Source: Leeuwenhoekiella palythoae
Lineage (GTDB): Bacteria > Bacteroidota > Bacteroidia > Flavobacteriales > Flavobacteriaceae
Direction: 5' to 3'
Length of the DNA stretch: 64,000 bases
Assembly (NCBI RefSeq): GCF_900130045.1
Contig: NZ_FQXT01000001.1
Coordinates: forward strand, 372,001 to 436,000
A program made the position numbers and the translations under genes. Numbering within the stretch: position 1 is the stretch's first letter; each line of letters begins with the position of its first letter. Under the pieces are notes generated by a model. The model made no database searches, had not been told where the DNA came from, and was given only the letters and a program-made list of their open reading frames with translations. This document shows, one piece after another, positions 61,640 to 64,000 of this stretch.

Positions 61640-64000
61640 ATGAAAAAACTTAACCTGCTGAGCTTGTTTTTACTGCTTACTGCTTCGGTAGTCGCACAGG
61701 TAAATCTGGATTACCAAAAACCACCTCAGGAAATTCTAGATCTTGTAGATGTACCGCGTGCGCCGTGGGTATTGATGAATACTGAAGGTGACACGATGCT
61801 CTTAATGTATCGCGACAGCTATAAAACCATCGCCGAACTTTCTGAAGAAGAGCTACGCCTTGGCGGACTGCGTATCAATCCTAAAACGAATATAGGTAGC
61901 CGTACTACTTTTTACAACGACATCAAGATCAAAGGCATTGAGGAAACCGAAGCCGGCACCATCAGCGGACTTCCTGAAGACGCTAAACTCAGTAATTTTA
62001 ACTGGTCTCCAGACGAAAGTAAAATGGCGTTTACTAATACCATTGAAGACGGAGTACAAGTTTGGGTTCTTGATCTGGAAACAGCAACTGCAAAGCGCGT
62101 AACCGAAGCTTTTGTGAATGCTAATATGGGGAATCCTATTAGCTGGTTTAAAGATGGGGAGAGCCTGCTGGTTAATATGCTTCCGGCGACGCGTAAAGAG
62201 CTTGTGAACACCGCAGAGGCAGTCCCAACCGGACCAACGATCTCTACAAGTGACGGTTCTAAAGCGCAAAACCGCACCTATCAGGATCTTCTTCAAAATC
62301 CTAACGATGTATTCAACTTTGAGCAACTGGCGACTTCTGCTCTCGTAAAAGTAAACCTAGATGGAACTTCGACCTTATGGAAAGACGCAGCGATGTATAG
62401 CGATGTTTCGTTCTCGCCTGATGGCAACTACATTATGACAAGTACCATCCACAAGCCCTTCTCGTACATCGTTCCTTATTATCGTTTTCCCGAAACCGTA
62501 ACGGTTTATCAGCAAGATGGTACTGAGGTAAAAGTGGTTAATGAAACCCCACTTCTTGAAGAATTACCGCAAGGGTTTATGGCTACACAAACCGGTAAAA
62601 GACGCATTTCTTGGCGTGCCGATCAACCGGCAACTTTATATTGGGTAGAAGCCTTAGACCAAGGAGATCCTGAGGTTGAAGTCGAATTCAGAGATCAGGT
62701 TTTTATGCAAAAAGCACCCTTTAGCGCGGCTCCGCAAAAAGTGATCAAAACGATCAACCGATACAGCGGAATCTTATGGGGGGATGCCAATACAGCTATT
62801 GCTTACGATCGCTGGTGGAATACCCGAAACACTAAAACCTATGTTTTTAATCCTTCGGATGGAAGCAATATGGGCGAAGTCATTTCTGACCGAAGCTATC
62901 AAGATGTGTATAGTGACCCCGGTAATTTTGTAACCCACGATAACGAATATGGACGTTCGGTACTGACTTTAGTAAACGGTAGTGCCTATTTAATGGGAGA
63001 CGGATTCAGCGATAAAGGCCAGTTTCCGTTCATTGATAAAATGAATTTAAAAACACAAGAAACTGAGCGTATTTATGAGTCTGAATACACCGATAAGTTA
63101 GAAAGTCTTCAAAAAGCTTTAGATATTGAAGCCGGTAAAATCTTGGTGCGCATAGAAGCGCCAACAGAATATCCTAACTATTACATCAGAGATCTTAACG
63201 ACAACTCGTTAGATCAAATCACGCGTTTTGAAAATCCGTTTAAGAGTATTCAAGATGTGCATAAAGAAGTGATCACCTATAAGCGAGAAGATGGACTTGA
63301 ACTTTCTGGAACTTTATACCTTCCGGTAGGTTATGATATGAACAAAAAAGAAAAGAAACCTATGTTGCTTTGGGCTTATCCTCGCGAGTATAAAGACAAA
63401 AGCAGTGCAGCCCAAACAACCACAAACCCTAACGAATTCACCTATCCTTATTATGGTTCTATGGTGTACTGGGTAACCAGAGGTTATGTGGTGCTTGATG
63501 ATGCGGCATTCCCAATCGTAGGAGAAGGCGATGAAGAACCTAATGATACCTTCAGAAGTCAGCTAGTTGCTAATGCCAAAGCTGCAATTGACGCTGTAGA
63601 TGACTTAGGATATATTGACCGTGATCGCGTAGCAGTAGGTGGCCACAGCTACGGAGCTTTTATGACGGCCAACTTGTTAAGCCACTCCAACTTATTTGCC
63701 GCCGGAATCGCCCGAAGCGGTGCGTATAACCGTACGCTAACGCCGTTTGGCTTTCAGTCTGAAGAGCGTAATTATTGGGAAGCTCCAGAGATTTATTATG
63801 AAATGAGTCCGTTTATGCACGCTGACAAGATGAAAACTCCGCTCTTACTCATTCACGGAGTTGCAGATAATAACAGTGGTACATATCCGCTTCAAAGCGA
63901 GCGCTACTTCAATGCACTAAAAGGTTTAGGCGCCACGGCACGATTAGTGATGCTACCTAAAGAAAGTCACGGTTATGCTGCCAAAGAATCTATCTTACAT
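61640..64000 (+). CDS. Secreted S9-family prolyl-oligopeptidase-like peptidase, partial (3' end outside window)
   Basis: Open from ATG at 61640-61642 to the right edge (787 residues seen). A Sec signal ends at VVAQ (about residue 20). The N-terminal part is a beta-propeller (FNWSPDESKMAFTNTIEDG, SFSPDGNYIMTSTIH); the C-terminal part is an alpha/beta hydrolase with nucleophile Ser670 in GGHSYGAFM, Asp in HGVADNNSGT and His in KESHGYAA near the edge. Similar to flavobacterial periplasmic dipeptidyl or glutamyl S9 peptidases. Divergent from fabH. Only a short C-terminal tail should be missing. It is a real gene despite having no stop codon in the window. Confidence 0.94.
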   Translation, partial: MKKLNLLSLFLLLTASVVAQVNLDYQKPPQEILDLVDVPRAPWVLMNTEGDTMLLMYRDSYKTIAELSEEELRLGGLRINPKTNIGSRTTFYNDIKIKGIEETEAGTISGLPEDAKLSNFNWSPDESKMAFTNTIEDGVQVWVLDLETATAKRVTEAFVNANMGNPISWFKDGESLLVNMLPATRKELVNTAEAVPTGPTISTSDGSKAQNRTYQDLLQNPNDVFNFEQLATSALVKVNLDGTSTLWKDAAMYSDVSFSPDGNYIMTSTIHKPFSYIVPYYRFPETVTVYQQDGTEVKVVNETPLLEELPQGFMATQTGKRRISWRADQPATLYWVEALDQGDPEVEVEFRDQVFMQKAPFSAAPQKVIKTINRYSGILWGDANTAIAYDRWWNTRNTKTYVFNPSDGSNMGEVISDRSYQDVYSDPGNFVTHDNEYGRSVLTLVNGSAYLMGDGFSDKGQFPFIDKMNLKTQETERIYESEYTDKLESLQKALDIEAGKILVRIEAPTEYPNYYIRDLNDNSLDQITRFENPFKSIQDVHKEVITYKREDGLELSGTLYLPVGYDMNKKEKKPMLLWAYPREYKDKSSAAQTTTNPNEFTYPYYGSMVYWVTRGYVVLDDAAFPIVGEGDEEPNDTFRSQLVANAKAAIDAVDDLGYIDRDRVAVGGHSYGAFMTANLLSHSNLFAAGIARSGAYNRTLTPFGFQSEERNYWEAPEIYYEMSPFMHADKMKTPLLLIHGVADNNSGTYPLQSERYFNALKGLGATARLVMLPKESHGYAAKESILH

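Noticed and set aside
61853-62326. 157- and 121-residue minus-strand reading frames
   Set aside because: They lie antisense inside the S9 peptidase gene, whose protein has clear catalytic motifs; the antisense products have no recognisable features.
1-64000. tRNA, rRNA, CRISPR array, insertion sequence or prophage
   Set aside because: No CCA-terminated cloverleaf, regularly spaced repeat, transposase, integrase or structural phage gene was seen by eye.

Overview
The window reads as a chromosome segment from a marine-type member of the Flavobacteriaceae (Bacteroidota). The evidence is a SusC/SusD pair, a CRTAC1-type FG-GAP protein, many short lipoproteins with N-terminal SPII signals, Bacteroidota promoter boxes (TAnnTTTG), scarce Shine-Dalgarno sequences, low GC and a probable sulfonolipid (capnine) gene pair. 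A genus cannot be assigned with confidence. No tRNA, rRNA, insertion sequence, phage gene or CRISPR array was seen. Both window edges cut genes: cinA on the left and an S9 peptidase on the right.

Layout. 1-3538 (minus): an apparent operon of exonuclease, carboxypeptidase-like-domain protein, FAH-family hydrolase, Hpt protein and cinA. 3689-4117: a lone BLUF photoreceptor. 4316-10894 (minus): a sugar-nucleotide cassette (TviC/WbpP-like epimerase, TviB/WbpA-like dehydrogenase, wecB) followed by recR, a GT2 glycosyltransferase and a 2-oxo-acid dehydrogenase E2. 11099-14664 (plus): Dps, an MscS channel, a lipoprotein and a pentapeptide-repeat protein. 14698-16269: a GNAT-nitrilase fusion. 16300-23776: a nucleotide/phosphate-signalling-looking block holding a 1236-residue phosphatase/kinase-like/beta-barrel fusion, a divergent HD-DUF5706 (Pycsar-effector-like) protein and a convergent GAF protein. 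24035-25174: a TlpA-like thioredoxin lipoprotein. 25259-33348 (minus): susC, susD and a CRTAC1-like protein.

33735-36141 (minus): an alpha-oxoamine synthase and a CBS/cysteine-synthase-fold enzyme, best explained as CapB and CapA of capnine synthesis. Then come oligopeptidase B, YbaB, a small membrane protein, a VOC protein, a GH5 lipoprotein, an LLM oxidoreductase, a small lipoprotein, and a LacI regulator next to a GH28 pectinase. 44799-47087: a response regulator plus a GAF/PAS sensor that lacks an ATPase domain. 47351-50142: a threonine-degradation module (kbl, NAD-dependent threonine dehydrogenase, divergent Lrp). 50135-55008: a Tat phosphoesterase, an alpha/beta hydrolase, an RDD protein and an M28 peptidase. 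55232-61407: a GreA-like protein, glyA, fahA, a TPP riboswitch controlling pnuT plus an acyl-CoA-dehydrogenase-like flavoprotein, and fabH.

Most of the region is ordinary core genome. The points most worth following up are the capnine pair, the phosphatase/kinase-like/barrel fusion next to the HD-DUF5706 gene, the TPP-controlled flavoprotein, the Asp-to-Asn change in the E2 active-site motif, and two matching intergenic repeats.
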